A stretch of 64,000 nt of DNA from Eurosta solidaginis. Taxonomy: Eukaryota > Arthropoda > Insecta > Diptera > Tephritidae. The stretch lies in contig NW_027136969.1 of assembly GCF_040869045.1 (NCBI RefSeq), positions 1 through 64,000 on the forward strand, written 5' to 3'. The notes under the pieces were generated by a model. That model saw nothing but the letters and a program-made list of their open reading frames with translations, had not been told where the DNA came from and made no database searches. This document shows, piece after piece, positions 48,401 through 62,700 of this stretch; position 1 is the stretch's first letter, and every line of letters starts with the position of its first letter. The position numbers and the translations under genes were made by a program.

Positions 48401-50992
48401 TTAATTTGCTTACCGGGCTAAAGGTTAGCATGTTTAAAATACGTAAGTCGTTTTGTTCATCATATTTAAGTAGATAACTCATCAGTTGTTTGCATCAGAG
48501 CGATAATTTTTGAGATAGTTATTAAAACTGTTTAAAGGTTGTCAAACGTTGTTTCTCGTTGTATATCCTTTAATTCTAGAGTTAAATTGATAAATAACGT
48601 GTACGAATTTGTTTAACGCATTTGTTTTGGTTACTCGACGTCTCCGTTCTCGTGTAGCCTACATATTGCGTTTTTTTTTAATTTGCTTACCGGGCTAAAG
48701 GTTAGCATGCTTAAAATACGTAAGTCGTTTTGTTCAACAAATTTAAGTAGATAACTCATCAGTTGTTTGCATCAGAGCGACAATTTTTGAGATAGTTATT
48801 AAAACTGTTTAAAGGTTGTCAAACGTTGTTTCTCGTTGTATATCCTTTAATTCTAGAGTTAAATTGATAAATAACGTGTACGAATTTGTTTAACGCATTT
48901 GTTTTGGTTACTCGACGTCTCTGTTCTCGTGTAGCCTACATATTGCGTTTTTTTTTAATTTGCTTACCGGGCTAAAGGTTAGCATGTTTAAAATACGTAA
49001 GTCGTTTTGTTCATCATATTTAAGTAGATAACTCATCAGTTGTTTGCATCAGAGCGATAATTTTTGAGATAGTTATTAAAACTGTTTAAAGGTTGTCAAA
49101 CGTTGTTTCTCGTTGTATATCCTTTAATTCTAGAGTTAAATTGATAAATAACGTGTACGAATTTGTTTAACGCATTTGTTTTGGTTACTCGACGTCTCCG
49201 TTCTCGTGTAGCCCACATTTTGCGTTTTTTTTTTAATTTGCTTACCGGGCTAAAGGTTAGCATGTTTAAAATACGTAAGTCGTTTTGTTCAACAAATTTG
49301 AGTAGATAACTCAGCAGTTGTTTGCATCAGAGCGACAATTTTTGAGATAGTTATTAAAATTGTTTAAAGGTTGTCAAACGTTGTTTCTCGTTGTATATCC
49401 TTTAATTCTAGAGTTAAATTGATAAATAACGTGTACGAATTTGTTTAACGCATTTGTTTTGGTTACTCGACGTCTCCGTTCTCGTGTAGCCTACATATTG
49501 CGTTTTTTTTTTAATTTGCTTACCGGGCTAAAGGTTAGCATGTTTAAAATACGTAAGTCGTTTTGTTCATCATATTTAAGTAGATAACTCATCAGTTGTT
49601 TGCATCAGAGCGATAATTTTTGAGATAGTTATTAAAACTGTTTAAAGGTTGTCAAACGTTGTTTCTCGTTGTATATCCTTTAATTCTAGAGTTAAATTGA
49701 TAAATAACGTGTACGAATTTGTTTAACGCATTTGTTTTGGTTACTCGACGTCTCCGTTCTCGTGTAGCCTACATATTGCGTTTTTTTAAATTTGCTTACC
49801 GGGCTAAAGGTTAGCATGTTTAAAATACGTAAGTCGTTTTGTTAATCAAATTTAAGTAGATAACTCATCAGTTGTTTGCATCAGAGCGATAATTTTTGAG
49901 ATAGTTATTAAAACTGTTTAAAGGTTGTCAAACGTTGTTTCTCGTTGTATATCCTTTAATTCTAGAGTTAAATTGATAAATAACGTGTAAGAATTTGTTT
50001 AACGCATTTGTTTTGGTTACTCGACGTCTCCGTTCTCGTGTAGCCTACATATTGCGTTTTTTTTTTAATTTGCTTACCGGGCTAAAGGTTAGCATGCTTA
50101 AAATACGTAAGTCGTTTTGTTCAACAAATTTAAGTAGATAACTCATCAGTTGTTTGCATCAGAGCGATAATTTTTGAGATAGTTATTAAAACTGTTTAAA
50201 GGTTGTCAAACGTTGTTTCTCGTTGTATATCCTTTAATTCTAGAGTTAAATTGATAAATAACGTGTACGAAATGCATTTGTTTTGGTTACTCGACGTCTC
50301 CGTTCTCGTGTAGCCTACATATTGCGTTTTTTTTTAATTTGCTTACCGGGCTAAAGGTTAGCATGTTTAAAATACGTAACTCGTTTTGTTCATCATATTT
50401 AAGTAGATAACTCATCAGTTGTTTGCATCAGAGCGATAATTTTTGAGATAGTTATTAAAACTGTTTAAAGGTTGTCAAACGTTGTTTCTCGTTGTATATC
50501 CTTTAATTCTAGAGTTAAATTGATAAATAACGTGTACGAATTTGTTTAACGCATTTGTTTTGGTTACTCCACGTCTCCGTTCTCGTGTAGCCTACATATT
50601 GCGTTTTTTTTTTAATTTGCTTACCGGGCTAAAGGTTAGCATGTTTAAAATACGTAAGTCGTTTTGTTCATCAAATTTAAGTAGATAACTCATCAGTTGT
50701 TTGCATCAGAGCGATAATTTTTGAGATAGTTATTAAAACTGTTTAAAGGTTGACAACGTTTTTTCTCGTTGTATATCCTTTAATGCTAGAGTTAAATTGA
50801 TAAATAACGTGTACGAATTTGTTTAACGCATTTGTTTTGGTTACTCGACGTCTCCGTTCTCGTGTAGCCTACATATTGCGTTTTTTTTTTAATTTGCTTA
50901 CCGGGCTAAATGTTAGCATGTTTAAAATACGTAAGTCGTTTTGTTCATCAAATTTAAGTAGATAACTCATCAGTTGTTTGCATCAGAGCGAT
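45382..50992 (+). repeat. Satellite monomers with a 13-monomer-spaced pair
   Basis: The linked set gtagcccac, ttcaacaaatttgag, ctcagcag and attaaaattg occurs at about 45,590-45,745 and about 49,210-49,365. attgtttaaa lies at 45,741 and 49,359, an offset of 3,618 bp or 13 monomers. Two neighbouring units near 46,441 and 46,721 both have a 12-T run, catgctt and ttcaacaaa, which suggests a one-unit duplication. taatcctag recurs near 46,901 and 47,459. Private changes include gtcattttg near 45,660, ttgtttaccggg near 45,898, ctcatgag near 45,971, ctcgaagtc near 46,126, gtctccattc near 46,690, gcgtcagag near 47,377, ctcaacag near 47,643, a seven-T run near 49,781 and gtaagaattt near 49,987. Confidence 0.85.
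50265..50285 (+). repeat. 8-bp deletion in a monomer
   Basis: Here acgtgtacga is followed by aatgcatttg instead of atttgtttaacgcatttg, a loss of 8 bp that also destroys the usual gtttaac motif. It is seen in no other unit, so it is a good private marker. Confidence 0.9.
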
Positions 50993-53773
50993 AATTTTTG
51001 AGATAGTTATTAAAACTGTTTAAAGGTTGTCAAACGTTGTTTCTCGTTGTATATCCTTTAATTCTAGAGTTAAATTGATAAATAACGTGTACGAATTTGT
51101 TTAACGCATTTGTTTTGGTTACTCGACGTCTCCGTTCTCGTGTAGCCTACATATTGCGTTTTTTTTTTTAATTTGCTTACCGGGCTAAAGGTTAGCATGT
51201 TTAAAATACGTAAGTCGTTTTGTTCATCATATTTAAGTAGATAACTCATCAGTTGTTTGCATCAGAGCGATAATTTTTGAGATAGTTATTAAAACTGTTT
51301 AAAGGTTGTCAAACGTTGTTTCTCGTTGTATATCCTTTAATTCTAGAGTTAAATTGATAAATAACGTGTACGAATTTGTTTAACGCATTTGTTTTGGTTA
51401 CTCGACGTCTCCGTTCTCGTGTAGCCTACATATTGCGTTTTTTTTTAATTTGCTTACCGGGCTAAAGGTTAGCATGTTTAAAATACGTAAGTCGTTTTGT
51501 TCAACAAATTTGAGTAGATAACTCAGCAGTTGTTTGCATCAGAGCGACAATTTTTGAGATAGTTATTAAAACTGTTTAAAGGTTGTCAAACGTTGTTTCT
51601 CGTTGTATATCCTTTAATTCTAGAGTTAAATTGATAAATAAAGTGTACGAATTTGTTTAACGCATTTGTTGTGGTTACTCGACGTCTCCGTTCTCGTGTA
51701 GCCTACATATTGCGTTTTTTTTTTAATTTGCTTACCGGGCTAAAGGTTAGCATGCTTAAAATACGTAAGTCGTTTTGTTCAACAAATTTAAGTAGATAAC
51801 TCATCAGTTGTTTGCATCAGAGCGACAATTTTTGAGATAGTTATTAAGACTGTTTAAAGGTTGTCAAACGTTGTTTCTCGTTGTATATCCTTTAATTCTA
51901 GAGTTAAATTGATAAATAACGTGTACGAATTTGTTTAACGCATTTGTTTTGGTTACTCGACGTCTCCGTTCTCGTGTAGCCTACATATTGCGTTTTTTTT
52001 TAATTTGCTTACCGGGCTAAAGGTTAGCATGTTTAAAATACGTAAGTCGTTTTGTTCATCATATTTAAGTAGATAACTCATCAGTTGTTTGCATCAGAGC
52101 GATAATTTTTGAGATAGTTATTAAAACTGTTTAAAGGTTGTCAAACGTTGTTTCTCGTTGTATATCCTTTAATTCTAGAGTTAAATTGATAAATAACGTG
52201 TACGAATTTGTTTAACGCATTTGTTTTGGTTACTCGACGTCTCCGTTCTCGTGTAGCCTACATATTGCGTTTTTTTTTTAATTTGCTTACCGGGCTAAAG
52301 GTTAGCATGTTTAAAATACGTAAGTCGTTTTGTTCATCAAATTTAAGTAGATAACTCATCAGTTGTTTGCATCAGAGCGATAATTTTTGAGATAGTTATT
52401 AAAACTGTTTAAAGGTTGTCAAACGTTGTTTCTCGTTGTATATCCTTTAATTCTAGAGTTAAATTGATAAATAACATGTACGAATTTGTTTAACGCATTT
52501 GTTTTGGTTAGTCCACGTCTCCGTTCTCGTGTAGCCTACATATTGCGTTTTTTTTTAATTTGCTTACCGGGCTAAAGGTTAGCATGTTTAAAATACGTAA
52601 GTCGTTTTGTTCATCAAATTTAAGTAGATAACTCATCAGTTGTTTGCATCAGAGGGATAATTTTTGAGATAGTTATTAAAACTGTTTAAAGGTTGTCAAA
52701 CGTTGTTTCTCGTTGTATATCCTTTAATCCTAGAGTTAAATTGATAAATAACGTGTACGAATTTGTTTAACGCATTTGTTTTGGTTACTGGACGTCTCCG
52801 TTCTCGTGTAGCCTACATATTGCGTTTTTTTTTTTAATTTGCTTACCGGGCTAAAGGTTAGCATGTTTAAAATACGTAAGTCGTTTTGTTCATCAAATTT
52901 AAGTTGATAACTCATCAGTTGTTTGCATCAGAGCGATAATTTTTGAGATAGTTATTAAAACTGTTTAAAGGTTGTCAAACGTTGTTTCTCGTTGTATATC
53001 CTTTAATTCTAGAGTTAAATTGATAAATAACGTGTACGAATTTGTTTAACGCATTTGTTTTGGTTACTCGACGTCTCCGTTCTCGTGTAGCCTACATATT
53101 GCGTTTTTTTTTTTTAATTTGCTTACCGGGCTAAAGGTTAGCATGTTTAAAATACGTAAGTCGTTTTGTTCATCATATTTAAGTAGATAACTCATCAGTT
53201 GTTTGCATCAGAGCGATAATTTTTGAGATAGTTATTAAAACTGTTTAAAGGTTGTCAAACGTTGTTTCTCGTTGTATATCCTTTAATTCTAGAGTTAAAT
53301 TGATAAATAACGTGTACGAATTTGTTTAACGCATTTGTTTTGATTACTCGACGTCTCCGTTCTCGTGTAGCCTACATATTGCGTTTTTTTTTTAATTTGC
53401 TTACCGGGCTAAAGGTTAGCATGTTTAAAATACGTAAGTCGTTTTGTTCAACAAATTTGAGTAGATAACTCAGCAGTTGTTTGCATCAGAGCGACAATTT
53501 TTGAGATAGTTATTAAAACTGTTTAAAAGTTGTCAAACGTTGTTTCTCGTTGTATATCCTTTAATTCTAGAGTTAAATTGATAAATAACGTGTACGAATT
53601 TGTTTAACGCATTTGTTTTGGTTACTCGACGTCTCCGTTCTCGTGTAGCCTACATATTGCGTTTTTTTTTAAATTTGCTTACCGGGCTAAAGGTTAGCAT
53701 GCTTAAAATACGTAAGTCGTTTTGTTCAACAAATTTAAGTAGATAACTCATCAGTTGTTTGCATCAGAGCGAC
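50993..53773 (+). repeat. 10-monomer higher-order unit, copy 1 (2,781 bp)
   Basis: From 50,993 the sequence matches itself at a constant offset of 2,781 bp. Ordered markers are ttcaacaaatttgag with ctcagcag (near 51,510), aagtgtacga (51,641), gttgtggtt (near 51,668), attaagactg (near 51,844), ataacatgta (52,471), agagggataa (near 52,652), taatcctag (near 52,726), tactggacg (near 52,787), aagttgata (near 52,902), ttttgattactcg (near 53,338) and gtttaaaagt (53,521). The match begins after 50,992 (T) against 53,773 (C). The only difference noticed inside is gtccacg (near 52,511) against ctccacg in copy 2. Confidence 0.94.
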
Positions 53774-56773
53774 AATTTTTGAGATAGTTATTAAAACTGT
53801 TTAAAGGTTGTCAAACGTTGTTTCTCGTTGTATATCCTTTAATTCTAGAGTTAAATTGATAAATAACGTGTACGAATTTGTTTAACGCATTTGTTTTGGT
53901 TACTCGACGTCTCCGTTCTCGTGTAGCCTACATATTGCGTTTTTTTTTTTAATTTGCTTACCGGGCTAAAGGTTAGCATGTTTAAAATACGTAAGTCGTT
54001 TTGTTCATCATATTTAAGTAGATAACTCATCAGTTGTTTGCATCAGAGCGATAATTTTTGAGATAGTTATTAAAACTGTTTAAAGGTTGTCAAACGTTGT
54101 TTCTCGTTGTATATCCTTTAATTCTAGAGTTAAATTGATAAATAACGTGTACGAATTTGTTTAACGCATTTGTTTTGGTTACTCGACGTCTCCGTTCTCG
54201 TGTAGCCTACATATTGCGTTTTTTTTTAATTTGCTTACCGGGCTAAAGGTTAGCATGTTTAAAATACGTAAGTCGTTTTGTTCAACAAATTTGAGTAGAT
54301 AACTCAGCAGTTGTTTGCATCAGAGCGACAATTTTTGAGATAGTTATTAAAACTGTTTAAAGGTTGTCAAACGTTGTTTCTCGTTGTATATCCTTTAATT
54401 CTAGAGTTAAATTGATAAATAAAGTGTACGAATTTGTTTAACGCATTTGTTGTGGTTACTCGACGTCTCCGTTCTCGTGTAGCCTACATATTGCGTTTTT
54501 TTTTTAATTTGCTTACCGGGCTAAAGGTTAGCATGCTTAAAATACGTAAGTCGTTTTGTTCAACAAATTTAAGTAGATAACTCATCAGTTGTTTGCATCA
54601 GAGCGACAATTTTTGAGATAGTTATTAAGACTGTTTAAAGGTTGTCAAACGTTGTTTCTCGTTGTATATCCTTTAATTCTAGAGTTAAATTGATAAATAA
54701 CGTGTACGAATTTGTTTAACGCATTTGTTTTGGTTACTCGACGTCTCCGTTCTCGTGTAGCCTACATATTGCGTTTTTTTTTAATTTGCTTACCGGGCTA
54801 AAGGTTAGCATGTTTAAAATACGTAAGTCGTTTTGTTCATCATATTTAAGTAGATAACTCATCAGTTGTTTGCATCAGAGCGATAATTTTTGAGATAGTT
54901 ATTAAAACTGTTTAAAGGTTGTCAAACGTTGTTTCTCGTTGTATATCCTTTAATTCTAGAGTTAAATTGATAAATAACGTGTACGAATTTGTTTAACGCA
55001 TTTGTTTTGGTTACTCGACGTCTCCGTTCTCGTGTAGCCTACATATTGCGTTTTTTTTTTAATTTGCTTACCGGGCTAAAGGTTAGCATGTTTAAAATAC
55101 GTAAGTCGTTTTGTTCATCAAATTTAAGTAGATAACTCATCAGTTGTTTGCATCAGAGCGATAATTTTTGAGATAGTTATTAAAACTGTTTAAAGGTTGT
55201 CAAACGTTGTTTCTCGTTGTATATCCTTTAATTCTAGAGTTAAATTGATAAATAACATGTACGAATTTGTTTAACGCATTTGTTTTGGTTACTCCACGTC
55301 TCCGTTCTCGTGTAGCCTACATATTGCGTTTTTTTTTAATTTGCTTACCGGGCTAAAGGTTAGCATGTTTAAAATACGTAAGTCGTTTTGTTCATCAAAT
55401 TTAAGTAGATAACTCATCAGTTGTTTGCATCAGAGGGATAATTTTTGAGATAGTTATTAAAACTGTTTAAAGGTTGTCAAACGTTGTTTCTCGTTGTATA
55501 TCCTTTAATCCTAGAGTTAAATTGATAAATAACGTGTACGAATTTGTTTAACGCATTTGTTTTGGTTACTGGACGTCTCCGTTCTCGTGTAGCCTACATA
55601 TTGCGTTTTTTTTTTTAATTTGCTTACCGGGCTAAAGGTTAGCATGTTTAAAATACGTAAGTCGTTTTGTTCATCAAATTTAAGTTGATAACTCATCAGT
55701 TGTTTGCATCAGAGCGATAATTTTTGAGATAGTTATTAAAACTGTTTAAAGGTTGTCAAACGTTGTTTCTCGTTGTATATCCTTTAATTCTAGAGTTAAA
55801 TTGATAAATAACGTGTACGAATTTGTTTAACGCATTTGTTTTGGTTACTCGACGTCTCCGTTCTCGTGTAGCCTACATATTGCGTTTTTTTTTTTTAATT
55901 TGCTTACCGGGCTAAAGGTTAGCATGTTTAAAATACGTAAGTCGTTTTGTTCATCATATTTAAGTAGATAACTCATCAGTTGTTTGCATCAGAGCGATAA
56001 TTTTTGAGATAGTTATTAAAACTGTTTAAAGGTTGTCAAACGTTGTTTCTCGTTGTATATCCTTTAATTCTAGAGTTAAATTGATAAATAACGTGTACGA
56101 ATTTGTTTAACGCATTTGTTTTGATTACTCGACGTCTCCGTTCTCGTGTAGCCTACATATTGCGTTTTTTTTTTAATTTGCTTACCGGGCTAAAGGTTAG
56201 CATGTTTAAAATACGTAAGTCGTTTTGTTCAACAAATTTGAGTAGATAACTCAGCAGTTGTTTGCATCAGAGCGACAATTTTTGAGATAGTTATTAAAAC
56301 TGTTTAAAAGTTGTCAAACGTTGTTTCTCGTTGTATATCCTTTAATTCTAGAGTTAAATTGATAAATAACGTGTACGAATTTGTTTAACGCATTTGTTTT
56401 GGTTACTCGACGTCTCCGTTCTCGTGTAGCCTACATATTGCGTTTTTTTTTAAATTTGCTTACCGGGCTAAAGGTTAGCATGCTTAAAATACGTAAGTCG
56501 TTTTGTTCAACAAATTTAAGTAGATAACTCATCAGTTGTTTGCATCAGAGCGACAATTTTTGAGATAGTTATTAAAACTGTTTAAAGGTTGTCAAACGTT
56601 GTTTCTCGTTGTATATCCTTTAATTCTAGAGTTAAATTGATAAATAACGTGTACGAATTTGTTTAACGCATTTGTTTTGGTTACTCGACGTCTCCGTTCT
56701 CGTGTAGCCTACATATTGCGTTTTTTTTTTTAATTTGCTTACCGGGCTAAAGGTTAGCATGTTTAAAATACGT
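53774..56773 (+). repeat. 10-monomer higher-order unit, copy 2 plus 219 bp
   Basis: The unit of 50,993-53,773 is repeated directly next to it with unchanged length: aagtgtacga at 54,422, ataacatgta at 55,252 and gtttaaaagt at 56,302. After one full unit (to 56,554) the match continues 219 bp more and stops exactly at 56,773, where a small insertion interrupts cgtaagtcg. Even T-run lengths agree where I compared them (9 and 11 T). This is the youngest-looking large duplication in the window. Confidence 0.94.
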
Positions 56774-56785
56774 TTAAAAGTCGTT
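56765..56785 (+). repeat. 4-bp insertion at the end of the 10-monomer duplication
   Basis: The usual atacgtaagtcg reads atacgtttaaaagtcg, with four extra bases. The insertion lies exactly where similarity to the upstream unit ends, and the flank changes to ttcaacaaatttgag. It is therefore likely a join between two array segments. No other unit has it. Confidence 0.9.
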
Positions 56786-59700
56786 TTGTTCAACAAATTT
56801 GAGTAGATAACTCATCAGTTGTTTGCATCAGAGCGATAATTTTTGAGATAGTTATTAAAACTGTTTAAAGGTTGTCAAACGTTGTTTCTCGTTGTATATC
56901 CTTTAATTCTAGAGTTAAATTGATAAATAACGTGTACGAATTTGTTTAACGCATTTGTTTTGGTTACTCGACGTCTCCGTTCTCGTGTAGCCTACATATT
57001 GCGTTTTTTTTTTTAATTTGCTTACCGGGCTAAAGGTTAGCATGTTTAAAATACGTAAGTCGTTTTGTTCATCATATTTAAGTAGATAACTCATCAGTTG
57101 TTTGCATCAGAGCGATAATTTTTGAGATAGTTATTAAAACTGTTTAAAGGTTGTCAAACGTTGTTTCTCGTTGTATATCCTTTAATTCTAGAGTTAAATT
57201 GATAAATAACGTGTACGAATTTGTTTAACGCATTTGTTTTGGTTACTCGACGTCTCCGTTCTCGTGTAGCCTACATATTGCGTTTTTTTTTTAATTTGCT
57301 TACCGGGCTAAAGGTTAGCATGTTTAAAATACGTAAGTCGTTTTGTTCATCATATTTAAGTAGATAACTCATCAGTTGTTTGCATCAGAGCGATAATTTT
57401 TGAGATAGTTATTAAAACTGTTTAAAGGTTGTCAAACGTTGTTTCTCGTTGTATATCCTTTAATTCTAGAGTTAAATTGATAAATAACGTGGACGAATTT
57501 GTTTAACGCATTTGTTTTGGTTACTCGACGTCTCCGTTCTCGTGTAGCCTACATATTGTGTTTTTTTTTAATTTGCTTACCGGGCTAAAAGTTAGCATGT
57601 TTAAAATACGTAAGTCGTTTTGTTCATCAAATTTAAGTAGATAACTCATCAGTTGTTTGCATCAGAGCGATAATTTTTGAGATAGTTATTAAAACTGTTT
57701 AAAGGTTGTCAAACGTTGTTTCTCGTTGTATATCCTTTAATTCTAGAGTTAAATTGATAAATAACGTGTACGAATTTGTTTAACGCATTTGTTTTGGTTA
57801 CTCGACGTCTCCGTTCTCGTGTAGCCTACATATTGCGTTTTTTTTTTTAATTTGCTTACCGGGCTAAAGGTTAGCATGTTTAAAATACGTAAGTCGTTTT
57901 GTTCATCAAATTTAAGTAGATAACTCATCAGTTGTTTGCATCGGAGCGATAATTTTTGAGATAGTTATTAAAACTGTTTAAAGGTTGTCAAACGTTGTTG
58001 CTCGTTGTATATCCTTTAATTCTAGAGTTAAATTGATAAATAACGTGTACGAATTTGTTTAACGCATTTGTTTTGGTTACTCGACGTCTCCGTTCTCGTG
58101 TAGCCTACATATTGCGTTTTTTTTTTATTTTGCTTACCGGGCTAAAGGTTAGCATGTTTAAAATACGTAAGTCGTTTTGTTCAACAAATTTAAGTAGATA
58201 ACTCATCAGTTGTTTGCATCAGAGCGATAATTTTTGAGATAGTTATTAAAACTGTTTAAAGGTTGTCAAACGTTGTTTCTCGTTGTATATCCTTTAATTC
58301 TAGAGTTAAATTGATAAATAACGTGTACGAATTTGTTTAACGCATTTGTTTTGGTTACTCGACGTCTCCGTTCTCGTGTAGCCTACATATAGCGTTTTTT
58401 TTTTTAATTTGCTTACCGGGCTAAAGGTTAGCATGTTTAAAATACGTAAGTCGTTTTGTTCATCATATTTAAGTAGATAACTCATCAGTTGTTTGCATCA
58501 GAGCGATAATTTTTGAGATAGCTATTAAAACTGTTTAAAGGTTGTCAAACGTTGTTTCTCGTTGTATGTCCTTTAATTCTAGAGTTAAATTGATAAATAA
58601 CGTGTACGAATTTGTTTAACGCATTTGTTTTGGTTACTCGACGTATCCGTTCTCGTGTAGCCTACATATTGCGTTTTTTTTTAATTTGCTTACCGGGCTA
58701 AAGGTTAGCATGCTTAAAATACGTAAGTCGTTTTGTTCAACAAATTTAAGTAGATAACTCATCAGTTGTTTGCATCAGAGCGATAATTTTTGAGATAGTT
58801 ATTAAAACTGTTTAAAGGTTGTCAAACGTTGTTTCTCGTTGTATATCCTTTAATTCTAGAGTTAAATTGATAAATAACGTGTACGAATTTGTTTAACGCA
58901 TTTGTTTTGGTTACTCGACGTCTCCGTTCTCGTGTAGCCTACATATTGCGTTTTTTTTTTTTAATTTGCTTACCGGGCTAAAGGTTAGCATGTTTAAAAT
59001 ACGTAAGTCGTTTTGTTCATCATATTTAAGTAGATAACTCATCAGTTGTTTGCATCAGAGCGATAATTTTTGAGATAGTTATTAAAACTGTTTAAAGGTT
59101 GTCAAACGTTGTTTCTCGTTGTATATCCTTTAATTCTAGAGTTAAATTGATAAATAACGTGTACGAATTTGTTTAACGCATTTGTTTTGGTTACTCGACG
59201 TCTCCGTTCTCGTGTAGCCTACATATTGCGTTTTTTTTTTAATTTGCTTACCGGGCTAAAGGTTAGCATGTTTAAAATACGTAAGTCGTTTTGTTCATCA
59301 AATTTAAGTAGATAACTCATCAGTTGTTTGCATCAGAGCAACAATTTTTGAGATAGTTATTAAAACTGTTTAAAGGTTGCCAAACGTTGTTTCTCGTTGT
59401 ATATCCTTTAATTCTAGAGTTAAATTGATAAATAACGTGTACGAATTTGTTTAACGCATTTGTTTTGGTTACTCGACGTCTCCGTTCTCGTGTAGCCTAC
59501 ATATTGCGTTTTTTTTTTTAATTTGCTTACCGGGCTAAAGGTTAGCATGTTTAAAATACGTAAGTCGTTTTGTTCATAAAATTTAAGTAGATAACTCATC
59601 AGTTGTTTGCATCAGAGCGACAATTTTTGAGATAGTTATTAAAACTGTTTAAAGGTTGTCAAACGTTGTTTCTCGTTGTATATCCTTTAATTCTAGAGTT

Positions 59701-62700
59701 AAATTGATAAATAACGTGTACGAATTTGTTTAACGCATTTGTTTTGGTTACTCGACGTCTCCGTTCTCGTGTAGCCTACATATTGCGTTTTTTTTTTTAA
59801 TTTGCTTACCGGGCTAAAGGTTAGCATGTTTAAAATACGTAAGTCGTTTTGTACATAAAATTTAAGTAGATAACTCATCAGTTGTTTGCATCAGAGCGAT
59901 AATTTTTGAGATAGTTATTAAAACTGTTTAAAGGTTGTCAAACGTTGTTTCTCGTTGTATATCCTTTAATTCTAGAGTTAAATTGATAAATAACGTGTAC
60001 GAATTTGTTTAACGCATTTGTTTTGGTTACTCGACGTCTCCGTTCTCGTGTAGCCAACATATTGCGTTTTTTTTTAATTTGCTTACCGGGCTAAAGGTTA
60101 GCATGTTTAAAATACGTAAGTCGTTTTGTTCATCATATTTAAGTAGATAACTCATCAGTTGTTTGCATCAGAGCGATAATTTTTGAGATAGTTATTTAAA
60201 ACTGTTTAAAGGTTGTCAAACGTTGTTTCTCGTTGTATATCCTTTAATTCTAGAGTTAAATTGATAAATAACGTGTACGAATTTGTTTAACGCATTTGTT
60301 TTGGTTACTCGACGTCTCCGTTCTCGTGTAGCCTACATATTGCGTTTTTTTTTTAATTTGCTTACCGGGCTAAAGGTTAGCATGTTTAAAATACGTAGGT
60401 CGTTTTGTTCAACAAATTTAAGTAGATAACTCATCAGTTGTTTGCATCAGAGCGATAATTTTTGAGATAGTTATTAAAACTGTTTAAAGGTTGTCAAACG
60501 TTGTTTCTCGTTGTATATCCTTTAATTCTAGAGTTAAATTGATAAATAACATGTACGAATTTGTTTAAACGCATTTGTTTTGGTTACTCGACGTCTCCGT
60601 TCTCGTGTAGCCTACATATTGCGTTTTTTTTTTAATTTGCTTACCGGGCTAAAGGTTAGCATGCTTAAAATACGTAAGTCGTTTTGTTCAACAAATTTAA
60701 GTAGATAACTCATCAGTTGTTTGCATCAGAGCGATAATTTTTGAGATAGTTATTAAAACTGTTTAAAGGTTGTCAAACGTTGTTTCTCGTTGTATATCCT
60801 TTAATTCTAGAGTTAAATTGATAAATAACGTGTACGAATTTGTTTAACGCATTTGTTTTGGTTACTCGACGTCTCCGTTCTCGTGTAGCCTACATATTGC
60901 GTTTTTTTTTTAATTTGCTTACCGGCTAAAGGTTAGCATGTTTAAAATACGTAAGTCGTTTTGTTCATCATATTTAAGTAGATAACTCATCAGTTGTTTG
61001 CATCAGAGCGATAATTTTGAGATAGTTATTAAAACTGTTTAAAGGTTGTCAAACGTTGTTTCTCGTTGTATATCCTTTAATTCTAGAGTTAAATTGATAA
61101 ATAACGTGCACGAATTTGTTTAACGCATTTGTTTTGGTTACTCGACGTCTCCGTTCTCGTGTAGCCTACATATTGCGTTTTTTTTTTTAATTTGCTTACC
61201 GGGCTAAAGGTTAGCATGTTTAAAATACGTAAGTCGTTTTGTTCATCAAATTTAAGTAGATAACTCATCAGTTGTTTGCATCAGAGCGATAATTTTTGAG
61301 ATAGTTATTAAAACTGTTTAAAGGTTGTCAAACGTTGTTTCTCGTTGTATATCCTTTAATTCTAGAGTTAAATTGACAAATAACGTGCACGAATTTGTTT
61401 AACGCATTTGTTTTGGTTACTCGACGTCTCCGTTCTCGTGTAGCCTACATATTGCGTTTTTTTTTAATTTGCTTACCGGGCTAAAGGTTAGCATGCTTAA
61501 AATACGTAAGTCGTTTTGTTCAACAAATTTAAGTAGATAACTCATCAGTTGTTTGCATCAGAGCGACAATTTTTGAGATATTTATTAAAACTGTTTAAAG
61601 GTTGTCAAACGTTGTTTCTCGTTTTATATCCTTTAATTCTAGAGTTAAATTGATAAATAACGTGTACGAATTTGTTTAACGAATTTGTTTTGGTTACTCG
61701 ACGTCTCCGTTCTCGTGTAGCCTACATATTGCGTTTTTTTTAATTTGCTTACCGGGCTAAAGGTTAGCATGTTTAAAATACGTAAGTCGTTTTGTTCATC
61801 ATATTTAAGTAGATAACTCATCAGTTGTTTGCATCAGAGCGATAATTTTTGAGATAGTTATTAAAACTGTTTAAAGGTTGTCAAACGTTGTTTCTCGTTG
61901 TATATCCCTTAATTCTAGAGTTAAATTGATAAATAATGTGTACGAATTTGTTTAACGCATTTGTTTTGGTTACTCGACGTCTCCGTTCTCGTGTAGCCTA
62001 CATATTGCGTTTTTTTTTAAATTTGCTTACTGGGCTAAAGGTTAGCATGTTTAAAATACGTAAGTCGTTTTGTTCATCAAATTTAAGTAGATAACTCATC
62101 AGTTGTTTGCATCAGAGCGATAATTTTTGAGATAGTTATTAAAACTGTTTAAAGGTTGTCAAACGTTGTTTCTCGTTGTATATCCTTTAATTTTAGAGTT
62201 AAATTGATAAATAACGTGTACGAATTTGTTTAACGCATTTGTTTTGGTTACTCGACGTCTCCGTTCTCGTGTAGCCTACATATTGCGTTTTTTTTTTAAT
62301 TTGCTTACCGGGCTAAAGGTTAGCATGTTTAAAATACGTAAGTCGTTTTGTTCATCATATTTAAGTAGATAACTCATCAGTTGTTTGCATCAGAGCGATA
62401 ATTTTTGAGATAGTTATTAAAACTGTTTAAAGGTTGTCAAACGTTGTTTCTCGTTGTATATCCTTTAATTCTAGAGTTAAATTGATAAATAACGTGTACG
62501 AATTTGTTTAACGCATTTGTTTTGGTTACTCGACGTCTCCGTTCTCGTGTAGCCTACATATTGCGTTTTTTTTTTAATTTGCTTACCGGGCTAAAGGTTA
62601 GCATGTTTAAAATACGTAAGTCGTTTTGTTCATCATATTTAAGTAGATAACTCATCAGTTGTTTGCATCAGAGCGATAATTTTTGAGATAGTTATTAAAA

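Noticed and set aside
60560..60575. Palindromic gtttaaac as a functional site
   Set aside because: It arises from one extra A in a single monomer, so it is best explained as a private mutation.
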